Assembly: GCF_030161115.1 (NCBI RefSeq)
Contig: NZ_BSPQ01000001.1
Span: 372,001-436,000, forward strand
Direction of reading: 5' to 3'
Length of the DNA: 64,000 bases
Origin: Psychromonas marina
Lineage (GTDB): Bacteria > Pseudomonadota > Gammaproteobacteria > Enterobacterales > Psychromonadaceae
Shown: piece after piece, positions 25,712 to 34,805 of the stretch
How positions within the stretch are numbered: position 1 is the first letter of the stretch
Layout: each line of letters opens with the position of its first letter
Position numbers and translations under genes: made by a program
Notes under the pieces: model-generated
What the model was told of the DNA's origin: nothing
The model's database searches: none
The model's input: the letters and a program-made list of their open reading frames with translations, nothing else

Positions 25712-26857
25712 ATGCTAATTAAAAACAAATTAATCATCAACACTGCGGTCACTGTCTCGAGCATGTTAGCCATGCTATTTCTAATGAACTTCTCTGCCTC
25801 TACAGCACAGCAAGAAATTCTACTCGCACAAAATACCAGTAAAATTGAAGCCGGAGTATTGCAATTAAGACTCCATGAAAAGAACTTTTTAGTGCGCAAG
25901 AAGGTCTCTTATGCGGAGCAATTTAACTATCAAATTACCAACCTGAAGTTAAGAATTGAAAAATTAAAAGAAGACTTAAAAGAGATCAACATATCAAGTC
26001 TTGAGACGATCTCGCTAAGCCAAAACCTAGCTAACTATGAACGATTTTTTAGTAAAGTTGTTGAAGCACAAAGACGCATTGGCTTTACCCCTCAAGATGG
26101 TCTTTACGGTGAACTTAGTGACGCGGCCAACAACGTAGAAGCGACTATTCCTGACTCTGTTATATTCTTAAAAATGATGCTGGAAGTACGAAGCAGTGAA
26201 AAGAATTACATGCTTCTCTTTGATGATAAATACCTTGAAAAATTTAATAACGATTTTGATGTATTGCATAACAGTGTGAAAACAAGCTTCTTAATGAACT
26301 CCCAGAAAAAGCTGACCTTAGAGGCACTAGAAGCCTATAAAGCAACATTTTCATTACTGACTAATGAGCAACAAAAACTAGGTCATCACTATGATCAAGG
26401 TTTCCAAAAAACAATGAATCAAAATGCCATAGAGTTTCAATCTAATTTGATGAGTTTAGTGAAACAAAGTAATGAAGCGAGTAGTGAATATATGAGTAAA
26501 ATCATGAAAATTACTTACGCATTATTCATCTTGGCACTCTTAATTTCGATTATCACTGCCTGGGCATTATCGCGCAATATTATTAGTGCTATTTCACATA
26601 TTAAAAACGCGATTATGAAAATATCTGAAAGCAACGATTTAACCATTGTTGTCGAGACAAAAAGTAAAGATGAATTTGCTGATATCGCCAAGGTATTCAA
26701 TTACATGATTTCAAACTTTCAAACATTACTTACTTCGATTAAGAAGTCCGAGACTAATTCAGAAAAGGCCCCTGAAATCCTCAGCGAGACATTCAGTGAG
26801 GACTCCTTCTGGGATGATTTTACACTTGAACTATTCCCTGGCGATGAGAAAAAATAG
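25712..26857 (+). CDS. Chemoreceptor-like membrane protein without signalling domain (HBM-type sensor, TM, HAMP)
   Basis: 381 residues. TM1 (residues about 7-28) is followed by a long helical periplasmic domain (about 30-260) of the helical-bimodular type: QEILLAQNTSKIEAGVLQLRLHEKNFLVRK is the usual opening, with EVRSSEKNYMLLFDD as second-module motif. TM2 lies at about 265-287, then a HAMP domain (ISHIKNAIMKISESNDLTIVVETKSKDEFADIAKVFNYMI). In normal chemoreceptors a long coiled coil with the kinase-control tip follows; here there are only about 50 residues. They end in an acidic, aromatic tail, DSFWDDFTLELFPGDEKK, which contains a W-x-x-F motif similar to the CheR-binding pentapeptide. A terminator lies 56 bp after the stop. 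Confidence 0.85.
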   Translation: MLIKNKLIINTAVTVSSMLAMLFLMNFSASTAQQEILLAQNTSKIEAGVLQLRLHEKNFLVRKKVSYAEQFNYQITNLKLRIEKLKEDLKEINISSLETISLSQNLANYERFFSKVVEAQRRIGFTPQDGLYGELSDAANNVEATIPDSVIFLKMMLEVRSSEKNYMLLFDDKYLEKFNNDFDVLHNSVKTSFLMNSQKKLTLEALEAYKATFSLLTNEQQKLGHHYDQGFQKTMNQNAIEFQSNLMSLVKQSNEASSEYMSKIMKITYALFILALLISIITAWALSRNIISAISHIKNAIMKISESNDLTIVVETKSKDEFADIAKVFNYMISNFQTLLTSIKKSETNSEKAPEILSETFSEDSFWDDFTLELFPGDEKK

Positions 26858-26912
26858 AAGCTTAAATGGCTCATTAATAATGTGATTAATCCATTATTGT
26901 AACAAAAAATAA

Positions 26913-26934
26913 AAAGCCCATTTATATGGGCTTT
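26913..26934 (+). terminator. Terminator of the receptor-like gene
   Basis: AAAGCCCA/TGGGCTTT stem (8 bp) with a 6-base loop and A/T flanks. It overlaps the first in-frame ATG of the next frame, supporting a later start for that gene. Confidence 0.8.
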
Positions 26935-26952
26935 CAAAATAGGGATAAAGGG

Positions 26953-28239
26953 ATGTACCGCAACGCTTTAATTGTAAGTTTAATTTTTATGTCATCTTTT
27001 AGCCTAGCTTCAATAGAAACACTGGCGCAGGTAAAAAAAGGCAAAAACGAGGTTAAAGTGCAAAAAATCGGAGAATCCGCATGCACTTTAAACTATAAAA
27101 GTGGCGATCACTTAACCACTGAGGGTGCACCGGTTTTTTACACCTTTCAAGTAGAAGTCGCAGAGGGTGAAATACAAAGAGGAATGCTGTCATCAATTCC
27201 ACATTCAATAAAACCTAATCGCAACATCACCTTATCTTTCTATGATCGTTACGATAAAAACATCTATGAATATAGTGGCGAGGTGTCTCAATACGGTCAA
27301 ATATTCTATTCAACCAATTTATATTTACGCTTTTTAAGATCTAAAAAAACACTGATTAGGCAAGGCAACGTTGCTGCAAATATGCCGCTTTATTCACAGG
27401 TAAATATTCCGAATAGTGTAAAAAACAAGTTCGAAAACTGTGTTAGTAACCTCAAGAACGTACTACAAAAATACTGTGCAAGTTCAACGTCTGCCACTAA
27501 ACAATGTGAAGTAAATCAGCAGCGAGGGACTAAAGCATTCGCAGGTCTTATCATTAAAGAAGATCCGGTAGAGGTAGCAAAGGCAGCACAAATAGCAAAA
27601 CTCAAAGAGCAGGAAAAAGCGGCACAACTAGCAAAACTTAAAGAGCAGAAAAAAGCAGCGCAGCTAGCAAAGCGTAAAGAGTTAGAAAAAGCAGCAAAAC
27701 TTAAAGAGCAGAAAAAAGCAGCACAAATGGCAAAACTTATCGCCCTGGAAAAAGCAGCACAAACGGCAAAAGTTATAGAGCTGGAAAAAGTAGGACAAGT
27801 GGCAAAAGTTATGGAGCAGGAAAAACAAAAAACACCCATAAAAATGTCGCGTAAAGATTTTATGGCAGCGTGTAATAACCCAACAATAAATGAAAGAGGC
27901 CCAATTAAAAAGCAGCTATATATTCGAGGGAACTTTAAAAATACTGCTTGGGGAACTGACAATAAACGCGCCTTTAAATATAAAGGAAATAATATCTATC
28001 AAGTCGTTATTAATGAGAAAGCAGGTCGTTACCAAATGCAGTATGCGAGCAAAGACTGGTCATTACAATTCACCGCTAATTACTTGGCTTTAGAACCCGC
28101 TGTTGAAAACAGTTTAAAGAAAGGCTATTACGAACAAAATACCACCGTAGCATTACCTGAGTCAGGGAAATATGTTTGGAGTCTTCAATTCTCTGAGAGC
28201 GGTGCACCACAAAAAATATTGGTTTCATTGTGTAAGTGA
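26953..28239 (+). CDS. Secreted repeat protein with C-terminal pullulanase-associated-type beta-sandwich
   Basis: I start at ATG 26953 (MYRNALIVSLIFMSSFSLA, a signal peptide) because AGGGA lies at good spacing and the upstream ATG is inside a terminator. Three parts follow. Residues about 30-190 form an N-terminal domain with four cysteines and no family I recognise. A highly charged tract of near-perfect 12-residue units (consensus AKLKEQEKAAQL, about six and a half copies, DNA 27595-27825) is predicted to be a long helix or coiled coil. The C-terminal domain (LYIRGNFKNTAWGTDNKRAF, KYKGNNIYQVVI, GRYQMQYASKDW) resembles the beta-sandwich found at the N-terminus of pullulanases and amylases of marine gammaproteobacteria. 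Overall it could be a glucan-binding or wall-spanning protein. It is upstream of a maltodextrin-binding-protein homologue. Confidence 0.75.
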   Translation: MYRNALIVSLIFMSSFSLASIETLAQVKKGKNEVKVQKIGESACTLNYKSGDHLTTEGAPVFYTFQVEVAEGEIQRGMLSSIPHSIKPNRNITLSFYDRYDKNIYEYSGEVSQYGQIFYSTNLYLRFLRSKKTLIRQGNVAANMPLYSQVNIPNSVKNKFENCVSNLKNVLQKYCASSTSATKQCEVNQQRGTKAFAGLIIKEDPVEVAKAAQIAKLKEQEKAAQLAKLKEQKKAAQLAKRKELEKAAKLKEQKKAAQMAKLIALEKAAQTAKVIELEKVGQVAKVMEQEKQKTPIKMSRKDFMAACNNPTINERGPIKKQLYIRGNFKNTAWGTDNKRAFKYKGNNIYQVVINEKAGRYQMQYASKDWSLQFTANYLALEPAVENSLKKGYYEQNTTVALPESGKYVWSLQFSESGAPQKILVSLCK

Positions 28240-28439
28240 TGTCTAGCATGCCTTTAATAATAGTATTAGAGGCACGTTACTTGGTTCAAGGGGCATCAGT
28301 GCGGGGGGGCAATTCCGGCACTTAAAATAGTTATATATTGGCCTATAAAATCATTGATTTTATTGACCAGATTCACTCATTAATAAGAATCTAATCTGCC
28401 TTATGCTGAATTAGCTTCACCTATAATAAAGGACAAAAT

Positions 28440-29675
28440 ATGCGCCACTTGTTAGGAAAATTATCCAAAAATTTAAAAATATTAATTGCTCTGCTTTTTG
28501 CGGCGGTACTCATTACCATTATTTGGTTTGTTACTCAGACGATCAACAAAAACCAGCCTGCCCCAGCATCTTCAGCACAGCTAACAATATGGATAAATGG
28601 TGATAAAGGTTACGACGGATTAGCGTTAGTTGGCAAAAAATTTGAATATGATACCGGGGTAAAAGTGATTGTTGCACACCCAGATGAATTAGCAGAAAAG
28701 TATCAACAAGTCGCAGCAACCGGTGATGGACCAGATATTATATTTTGGGCACACGATCGCTTTGGGCAATGGGCAAAAGCCGGCTTGCTGGCTGAAGTAA
28801 AACCAAGCGAAGCTTTCAAAGATAAAATAATTAATTTCACTTGGAATGCGGTGACTTATAACAATAAATATGTGGGTTACCCTATCGCAGTCGAATCTCT
28901 TTCTCTTATCTATAATAAAGATTTAATTGCCACACCTCCTACCACTTGGGAAGAGGTAAGCGCCATTGATCAACGTCTGAAAAAAGACAATAAATCTGCC
29001 ATCATGTGGAACCTATCAGAACCTTTCTTTAGCTGGCCATTACTGGCGGCCGATGGTGGTTATGCATTTGAATTTCAAGACGGCACGTACAATCCCCAGG
29101 ATACTGGCGTTAATACGACGGGTGCTAAAGGCGCATTACAGTTTATTGTCGATATGATTGAACGTAAAGAAGTAAGCCCTGATGTCGATTATGCGATTGC
29201 CGAGTCTGCATTTAACAGCGGCAAAACAGCAATGACTATCAATGGTCCTTGGTCATGGGCTAATCTAGATAAAAGCGGTATTAACTACGGTGTTGCAGTA
29301 CTTCCAACCTATAGAAGTAAATCAGCGAGACCATTTGTAGGTGTTTTAACAGCCGGTATTAATAGTGCAAGCGAAAATGAATTATTAGCAAAAGACTTTA
29401 TTGAAAATTATCTGTTAACCGATGAAGGCCTAGCACTTGTTAATGATGATAAGCCACTCGGTGCTGTCGCATTAAAATCTTACCAAGCCGAATTGGAAGA
29501 AGATCCTCGTATCAATGCAACAATGAGCAATGCCGAAACAGGTGAAGTGATGCCTAATATAGCTGAAATGTCTAAGTTTTGGTATGCCGAAAAGGCAGCC
29601 ATTGAGAATGCCATACAAGGTCGTCAGAGTGTTACTGATGCTTTAGATGGAGCAGCAGAGACTATTTTGAAATAG
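28440..29675 (+). CDS. Maltose/maltodextrin-binding-protein (MalE) homologue with N-terminal membrane anchor
   Basis: An ABC-type sugar-binding protein of 411 residues. The mature part is clearly MalE-like: [99 protein letters not shown]. Those positions contain the known maltodextrin-contacting Asp, Glu and Trp positions of the family. The N-terminus is unusual: 18 residues with several positive charges, one long hydrophobic segment ([18 protein letters not shown]), and no clear A-x-A site directly after it, so it may be a membrane anchor. No malF, malG or malK is nearby. AAAGGAC precedes the ATG and a terminator follows. Confidence 0.85.
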   Translation: MRHLLGKLSKNLKILIALLFAAVLITIIWFVTQTINKNQPAPASSAQLTIWINGDKGYDGLALVGKKFEYDTGVKVIVAHPDELAEKYQQVAATGDGPDIIFWAHDRFGQWAKAGLLAEVKPSEAFKDKIINFTWNAVTYNNKYVGYPIAVESLSLIYNKDLIATPPTTWEEVSAIDQRLKKDNKSAIMWNLSEPFFSWPLLAADGGYAFEFQDGTYNPQDTGVNTTGAKGALQFIVDMIERKEVSPDVDYAIAESAFNSGKTAMTINGPWSWANLDKSGINYGVAVLPTYRSKSARPFVGVLTAGINSASENELLAKDFIENYLLTDEGLALVNDDKPLGAVALKSYQAELEEDPRINATMSNAETGEVMPNIAEMSKFWYAEKAAIENAIQGRQSVTDALDGAAETILK

Positions 29676-29723
29676 CCATTAAACACGGCTCTTTCTTATA
29701 AAGACCGTTAATGAGATCAGTAC

Positions 29724-29760
29724 AAAGCCCAGTGTTATAGGTATAACAGTGGGCTTTTTT
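29724..29760 (+). terminator. Terminator of the malE-like gene
   Basis: Stem 29724-29738 with 29743-29757 (15 bp, one mismatch; AAAGCCCA/TGGGCTTT at the base), 4-base loop, followed by a T run. Confidence 0.88.
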
Positions 29761-29862
29761 TATAGACGGCAATACATGTCTGCGCTTTCAACAGCCTGTT
29801 AACGTAGCTAAAATATCATTCTCTCAAATCGACAACACCACTCCCCCGCTCAGATTAGCTCA

Positions 29863-30726
29863 TTACTTAATAGAACTATTTTTTCCCTTAAGAAAATAAT
29901 TAGCGAATGCCAATAATATACTCGCGAGCATTAATAATAATGAAACCGCATTGATAACAGGTGTGGCACCTTCACGCAGGCGATCATAAAGAGTAATAGT
30001 TAACGGGCTGTCGGAACCAACCAACATCAAGGTCGTATTGAAGTTTTCGAAGGACATAAAAAAACTGATCACGGCGGCACCAACAATCGCAGGCAATAGG
30101 TAAGGAATTGTAATCGTGCGTATCGCCTGTAACTTGGTTGCCCCTAAATTTAACGCGGCCTCTTCTAAACTGAGATCAAAATTACGTAACCGTGCAGCAA
30201 CAATCAAGGTACAAATCGTCGTAATGAAAGCGAACTGACCGACGACGACCAATGCCAAACCAGGTCTCAGTATTTCGATATCAATAGCCCATACTTCGTC
30301 AAAATAATTGGCAATCGTTGAACTCATAATTAAGATCGAAACACCTAAAATAACCCCCGGTATCACTAAGGGCAATAACATCAACATATATAAAATATTT
30401 TTACCCGGAAAGGTTTTTCGTTCAAATAAAAACGCATTATTGACAGCTAAAGACACGGCTAAAATAGTCGTAAAACTGGCAACCAAAAAACTTGTTCCGA
30501 TTGATTTATATAACTGCTGATCATGAAATAAACCGAGTTTTGGCTCTGCATCCGAGAAAAACCAACCCCAGGTAAAACCCTGCCAAGGTAAAGAGGGAAA
30601 TAAGCTGTCGTTGAATGCAAACACTGCAACAACAACCAATGGCGCCATTAAAAAAGTAAAGAATATAAAAGCATACAGCCTGAAACTTGATTTAAATAAC
30701 TTTGACTGGGGAATCGATGGAATCAT
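29863..30726 (-). CDS. ABC transporter inner-membrane permease, PotC type
   Basis: 287 residues with six hydrophobic segments, second permease of a spermidine/putrescine-type importer. The EAA loop reads EEAALNLGATKLQAIRTITIPYLLPAI, which contacts the ATPase. The N-terminal FFTFLMAPLVVVAVFAFNDS and TWGWFFSD are common in PotC proteins. The gene is last in a four-gene minus-strand operon, 10 bp after the first permease gene. Substrate likely a polyamine or a related cation, but cannot be fixed from the sequence. Confidence 0.88.
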   Translation of the reverse strand: MIPSIPQSKLFKSSFRLYAFIFFTFLMAPLVVVAVFAFNDSLFPSLPWQGFTWGWFFSDAEPKLGLFHDQQLYKSIGTSFLVASFTTILAVSLAVNNAFLFERKTFPGKNILYMLMLLPLVIPGVILGVSILIMSSTIANYFDEVWAIDIEILRPGLALVVVGQFAFITTICTLIVAARLRNFDLSLEEAALNLGATKLQAIRTITIPYLLPAIVGAAVISFFMSFENFNTTLMLVGSDSPLTITLYDRLREGATPVINAVSLLLMLASILLAFANYFLKGKNSSIK

Positions 30727-30736
30727 AAAGCGCCTC

Positions 30737-31618
30737 CTAAGACATGACTTTGCTGAATGATTGTCGGCTGAGTTTTAAGCCAAGCCACACTATCAATGAC
30801 GATATGGATAATAACAACACGCCAAATGCCGAACCCTGTTGCCAGTTAAAGCGCGTAATGAATTGGGTAAATATTTGCTCTGTAAACCATAAACTTGATT
30901 TACCACCAAGTAGAATCGGTGTTAAATAATTACCTAAAGTGAGCATAAATACCACGATACACCCCGATACAATCGCAGGTTTTGCATGCGGTACAACGAT
31001 ATGCCAAAAAACAGAAAATCCGTTGCCGCCCAAGTCGTAACCCGCTTCAATGTAACTATCATCAAGGCTGTCTAAGGTTGATGTCAAAGGCACAACCATA
31101 AACAACATACTGCTATAGACGAGACCTAACATGATGGTTGCGTCGGTATAAAGAAACTCGATCGGGCCATCAACAAGACCGATGTATTGCAGGAAAGTAC
31201 TAATGACACCACTTTCACGCAATAAAATCATCCAACCGTAGGTGCGCACTAGTTCACTGACCCAAAACGGGATTAAACAAAGCACAAACAATAAACCTTT
31301 AGCACGCCCTCTTAACATTTTTGCGATGTAATAAGAGATTGGGAAAGCAATGATTAAGGTTAAGATCGTGGCAATGATCGACATGATCGCAGTGCGTAAA
31401 AAAGTGTTCCAATATAATGGTTCAGTAAAAAAAGCGATAAAATTACTAAAGCCATATTCATAGATGCGCGGTGCGACACGTTCTTGCAGAGAGATATTTA
31501 ACATGGTTAATTGAGGTAAAATGACTAACAAAAACAGCCATAATAGAATCGGGCAAAGTAGTAACAACAGGCCCAATTTAATTGGTGTGCGCGCATTTGC
31601 TGTGCCGATTGTTTTCAT
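30737..31618 (-). CDS. ABC transporter inner-membrane permease, PotB type
   Basis: 293 residues, six predicted membrane segments. Typical PotB features: LLLLCPILLWLFLLVILPQLTMLNISLQ at the N-terminus, SYYIAKMLRGRAKGLLFVLCLIPFWVSELVRTYGW, and the EAA loop SYIEAGYDLGGNGFSVFWHIVVPHAKPAI. Its ATG overlaps the stop of the ATPase gene (ATGA), so the two are translationally coupled. Confidence 0.88.
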   Translation of the reverse strand: MKTIGTANARTPIKLGLLLLLCPILLWLFLLVILPQLTMLNISLQERVAPRIYEYGFSNFIAFFTEPLYWNTFLRTAIMSIIATILTLIIAFPISYYIAKMLRGRAKGLLFVLCLIPFWVSELVRTYGWMILLRESGVISTFLQYIGLVDGPIEFLYTDATIMLGLVYSSMLFMVVPLTSTLDSLDDSYIEAGYDLGGNGFSVFWHIVVPHAKPAIVSGCIVVFMLTLGNYLTPILLGGKSSLWFTEQIFTQFITRFNWQQGSAFGVLLLSISSLIVWLGLKLSRQSFSKVMS

Positions 31619-32733
31619 GACACTTCTAATTCTTTAGGAAATGTTTTTACTTGTTGGAAGGGAAATGAAATTTGTAGCTTATCGCCCTTTTGTAAATGCA
31701 TAAATTCCGCGGTTTGGGGTAACTTAACCTTTATCTCTTCACCAGAGTTTTGTTCTTCGACTAATAATTGGCTATTCGCACCATCAAATAAGATATTGTT
31801 AATCTTAATGTTCAAATGGTTATCTTGTAAATTTGCGGTTACTTGTTGCGATATATGCACCGCCTCTGGACGTATAAAGATGTCGACTTCTGAACCAATG
31901 ATGAGTGATTTGTTGTCAACCTTACTCACGGAGAGAATTAATCCCGTTGTTGTTTTTACTTTTAATGAATCAGGCAGAATATCAATGACACTAGCCGACC
32001 ATTTATTACTATCCCCCACAAAACCAGCTACAAATGCATTATCCGGTTGATAATATAACTGCTGAGGGTCACCGACTTGTTGGAATTGCCCATGGTTCAT
32101 TACCGCAACTTGATCGCTCATGACCAGGGCTTCAGATTGGTCATGGGTAATATAAACAAAGGTCGTTTCGAACTCTTGTTGAAGTTGTTTCAATTCAACT
32201 TTCATGTGTTCTCGTAACTTTAAGTCCAAGGCACCTAAAGGTTCATCCAGCAGTAAGACATCCGGATTTAAAACCAGGCATCTAGCGATCGCAATACGTT
32301 GTTTTTGCCCGCCAGATAATTGTGTAATTTGTTTGTTACCACTGCCCGCAAGATTAACGCGCGCTAACACTTGCTCTACTCTGTGCTTTATTTCAACTTT
32401 ATTAATACCTTGACGGTGTAAACCATAGGCGATGTTTTCTGAGACATTCATATTTGGGAAAAGTGCGAGGTGTTGAAAAACCATATTTACAGGGCGTTTA
32501 TTAGGGGCAACACCATTCATTGATTTGCCTTTAATGATGATTTCCCCTGATGTGGGGTTATCAAAACCTGCAAGCATACGTAATAAGGTTGTCTTACCAC
32601 AACCAGATGGCCCTAATATAGAGAAAAAGCTGCCCTTTTTTATTGCAAATGAGACGTGGTCAACGGCAGTGAAATCATCAAATTTCCTGACGATATCGGT
32701 GCATTGCAAATCAAACTCCATATGATTAAGCAC
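31615..32733 (-). CDS. ABC transporter ATP-binding protein, PotA type
   Basis: The cytoplasmic ATPase of the importer, 372 residues. Walker A GPSGCGKT (41-48), signature LSGGQKQR, Walker B LLLDEPLGALD and the switch His in YITHDQSEA are all present. A C-terminal TOBE-type regulatory domain follows (residues about 285-372; DIFIRPEAV). The start is GTG with AGGA at good distance; a downstream ATG four codons later is the alternative. The C-terminal domain and the PotD-like protein upstream place it in the polyamine/iron/thiamine type of importer. Confidence 0.92.
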   Translation of the reverse strand: MLNHMEFDLQCTDIVRKFDDFTAVDHVSFAIKKGSFFSILGPSGCGKTTLLRMLAGFDNPTSGEIIIKGKSMNGVAPNKRPVNMVFQHLALFPNMNVSENIAYGLHRQGINKVEIKHRVEQVLARVNLAGSGNKQITQLSGGQKQRIAIARCLVLNPDVLLLDEPLGALDLKLREHMKVELKQLQQEFETTFVYITHDQSEALVMSDQVAVMNHGQFQQVGDPQQLYYQPDNAFVAGFVGDSNKWSASVIDILPDSLKVKTTTGLILSVSKVDNKSLIIGSEVDIFIRPEAVHISQQVTANLQDNHLNIKINNILFDGANSQLLVEEQNSGEEIKVKLPQTAEFMHLQKGDKLQISFPFQQVKTFPKELEVS

Positions 32734-32826
32734 ATTATTTCCTAGTTGTTGATTGAATGAAATTTAATTGAAGTAAAATGTAAGGTGTAACTACTGTTAC
32801 ACCTTATTGACTTGAATAATGAGTGA

Positions 32827-33897
32827 CTATTTTGCCGCTTTGATACGATCTAATACCTTGCCTTCGATCATCTCTAAACCGGCAGGTACGGGTGGGTACC
32901 ACTTAATATTATCAATCGCAGCAGTATCGAAACTTGCTTTATATTTTGCTCTTAATGACGCATTTACAAAATCATCAGCGCCTTTTGAAGCGGTAAAATT
33001 ACCAGCTGAATCAGTAATCATCGCAGCGACTTTAGGTTGCATAACAAAATTTATCCACTTGTAGGCAGCACTTTCATTTTTACTTTTTCGTGGTATTGCA
33101 AATGCATCAATCCAACCTAGCGCGCCTGATGTTGGCGCAACAAAACTGATCGCTTTATTATCATCATTAAGTTGCCAACCACCTGCATCCCAAGCCATTG
33201 CCGCAACAGTTTCATTGCTGCGCATTAAGTTTTTCATTGCATCGCCACCTGACCAATAGGCTTTGACATTCGCTTTACAGCTAATTAATTTATCCTGTAC
33301 TTGCAACATTATTTTTTCATATTCAGCCGGATCATCATAAGCGGCAAATGGGTCTAATCCCATAGAGAAAGCAAAGGCGATCAGTGTCGGACGTTTTAAA
33401 CGGTAGGTCACTTTTCCCCTGTAAGTATCATTACATAGGTCGGTATAATCTTTCACGTTGGCAGCTTGTTCTGAGTTGACGATTAATCCAGACGTTCCCC
33501 AAATATGTGGAACACCATAAGATTTCCCTTCATACATTGACGATTTCAACGTCGCATCAAGCATACTAGCGACAAATAATTTATTATCTATTTGAGACAT
33601 ATCAATGGGTTTATAAATATTAAACTCAGCATGAGCACTCGCAATTCTATCTTGGCTAGGCTGTACAAGATCAAAACCGCCTCCACGCGTCGCAGAAAGC
33701 TTGGCGATCATGTCTTCGTTATTGGATTTTGTCACTTCTACATCGATGCCTGTTTCAGCTTTAAACATATCAACGACAATCTTAGGCGCATAACCACCCC
33801 AAGTTAATAAACGTAATGTTTCAGCGTTGACAGATTGAGCTGTTATACACAGGGTAAAACCTACTGCTATTAGCGACCTACATCTTGAAATATTCAT
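32827..33897 (-). CDS. Periplasmic solute-binding protein, PotD type
   Basis: First gene of the operon. The signal peptide is CRSLIAVGFTLCITAQSVNA, then ETLRLLTWGGYAPKIVVDMFKAETGIDVEV, the common opening of PotD/PotF and other class-II binding proteins. Later PHIWGTSGLIVNSE, YWSGGDAMKNLMRSNETVAAMAWDAGGW and LGWIDAFAIPRKSKN resemble putrescine/spermidine-binding family members, although the acidic ligand residues cannot be assigned. I place the start at MNISRC because GGGAA lies before it; four extra codons are open upstream. A 93-bp gap separates it from the ATPase gene. Confidence 0.88.
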   Translation of the reverse strand: MNISRCRSLIAVGFTLCITAQSVNAETLRLLTWGGYAPKIVVDMFKAETGIDVEVTKSNNEDMIAKLSATRGGGFDLVQPSQDRIASAHAEFNIYKPIDMSQIDNKLFVASMLDATLKSSMYEGKSYGVPHIWGTSGLIVNSEQAANVKDYTDLCNDTYRGKVTYRLKRPTLIAFAFSMGLDPFAAYDDPAEYEKIMLQVQDKLISCKANVKAYWSGGDAMKNLMRSNETVAAMAWDAGGWQLNDDNKAISFVAPTSGALGWIDAFAIPRKSKNESAAYKWINFVMQPKVAAMITDSAGNFTASKGADDFVNASLRAKYKASFDTAAIDNIKWYPPVPAGLEMIEGKVLDRIKAAK

Positions 33898-33909
33898 TAT
33901 GTTTCCCAT

Positions 33910-34406
33910 TATTGTCTGTTGATACTAAAAGTTAGCTATATGTAAGCATATGAATGTAAATAATAATTATTACAGAATCATGACAACACACTAACACACC
34001 AATAAAACATAAAGTACACATAAAAAATAAATAACAATAGAAGTAGATACTGCCAACTTACCAGCCTCTACGAGGAAAACTCCCACCTTACATAAACTCA
34101 GCAAAACGATCGGAGTAAATATTGCCTTTTGTCATTGCTAACTGAAAGAGATCATTTTCTAAAATAGTGCCCATAGTCTTAGGGCCCTAACAAGCTATAA
34201 TCACTCTACAACAACACGCTTCTTTTTAGCGACTCACCTAGAATTAATACTCTCATAGACTAAAATGGTCACTTCTCTTCGCTTATTGTTTTTTTTATGA
34301 CACACACTACACATTGATATATTTTTGTTATTTATCCCTTTACCAACTTGCCCCTCTAGCAACTTAACCTACGCTTTGTTTAGGTCAAATTTAACAAAGG
34401 CTTAAT
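33910..34406. other. Divergent intergenic region
   Basis: 497 bp between the ABC operon (minus) and the DUF4345/sulfatase pair (plus). It must contain both promoters. I found no open reading frame of protein-like texture, no clear operator and no member of the palindromic repeat family. Confidence 0.5.
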
Positions 34407-34805
34407 ATGAAAATTGAAAAAAAATTTTTATTAGTCGCCGCTGCAGGGTTAACGCCGATAGCGCTATCCTACGGTCTTCAACCAAGTAGTTCAATGCATT
34501 GGTTATTTGGCATTGATGCAGCACCTACCAACGTAAGTCATATATTCAGAGCGGTCATGGGACTTTATTTATGCTTAGTCCTGTTTTGGCTGCTCGGCGC
34601 ATTTACTAAAAAATACCACCAGCCCGCTTTGTATAGCTTAGTGGTGTTTATGTTTGGTTTAGCACTCGGTCGATTACTCAGTTTGGTGGTTGATGGGTTG
34701 CCTCACTGGTTACTTATCGTATACATGCTACTCGAGTTTGGTTTCGGTACTGTTGGATTAATGATGATTAAAAAAGCTGAGCAATCTGCTTTAGAGGAGA
34801 AATGA
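34407..34805 (+). CDS. DUF4345-type small integral membrane protein
   Basis: 132 residues with four hydrophobic segments (about 7-24, 45-66, 74-93, 98-120). The sequence FGIDAAPTNVSHIFRAVMGLYLCLVLFWLLGAF and FGLALGRLLSLVVDG follow the pattern of the DUF4345 family, membrane proteins of unknown function. Its last codons overlap the first codons of the sulfatase gene (ATGA arrangement), so the two are coupled in translation and probably in function, for instance membrane placement or transport around the sulfatase. Confidence 0.8.
   Translation: MKIEKKFLLVAAAGLTPIALSYGLQPSSSMHWLFGIDAAPTNVSHIFRAVMGLYLCLVLFWLLGAFTKKYHQPALYSLVVFMFGLALGRLLSLVVDGLPHWLLIVYMLLEFGFGTVGLMMIKKAEQSALEEK

Noticed and set aside
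27516-27962. Long open frame of 148 codons on the minus strand
   Set aside because: It is the antisense of a Lys/Ala/Glu repeat region. The Cys/Ser/Phe-rich translation is an artefact of that repeat.
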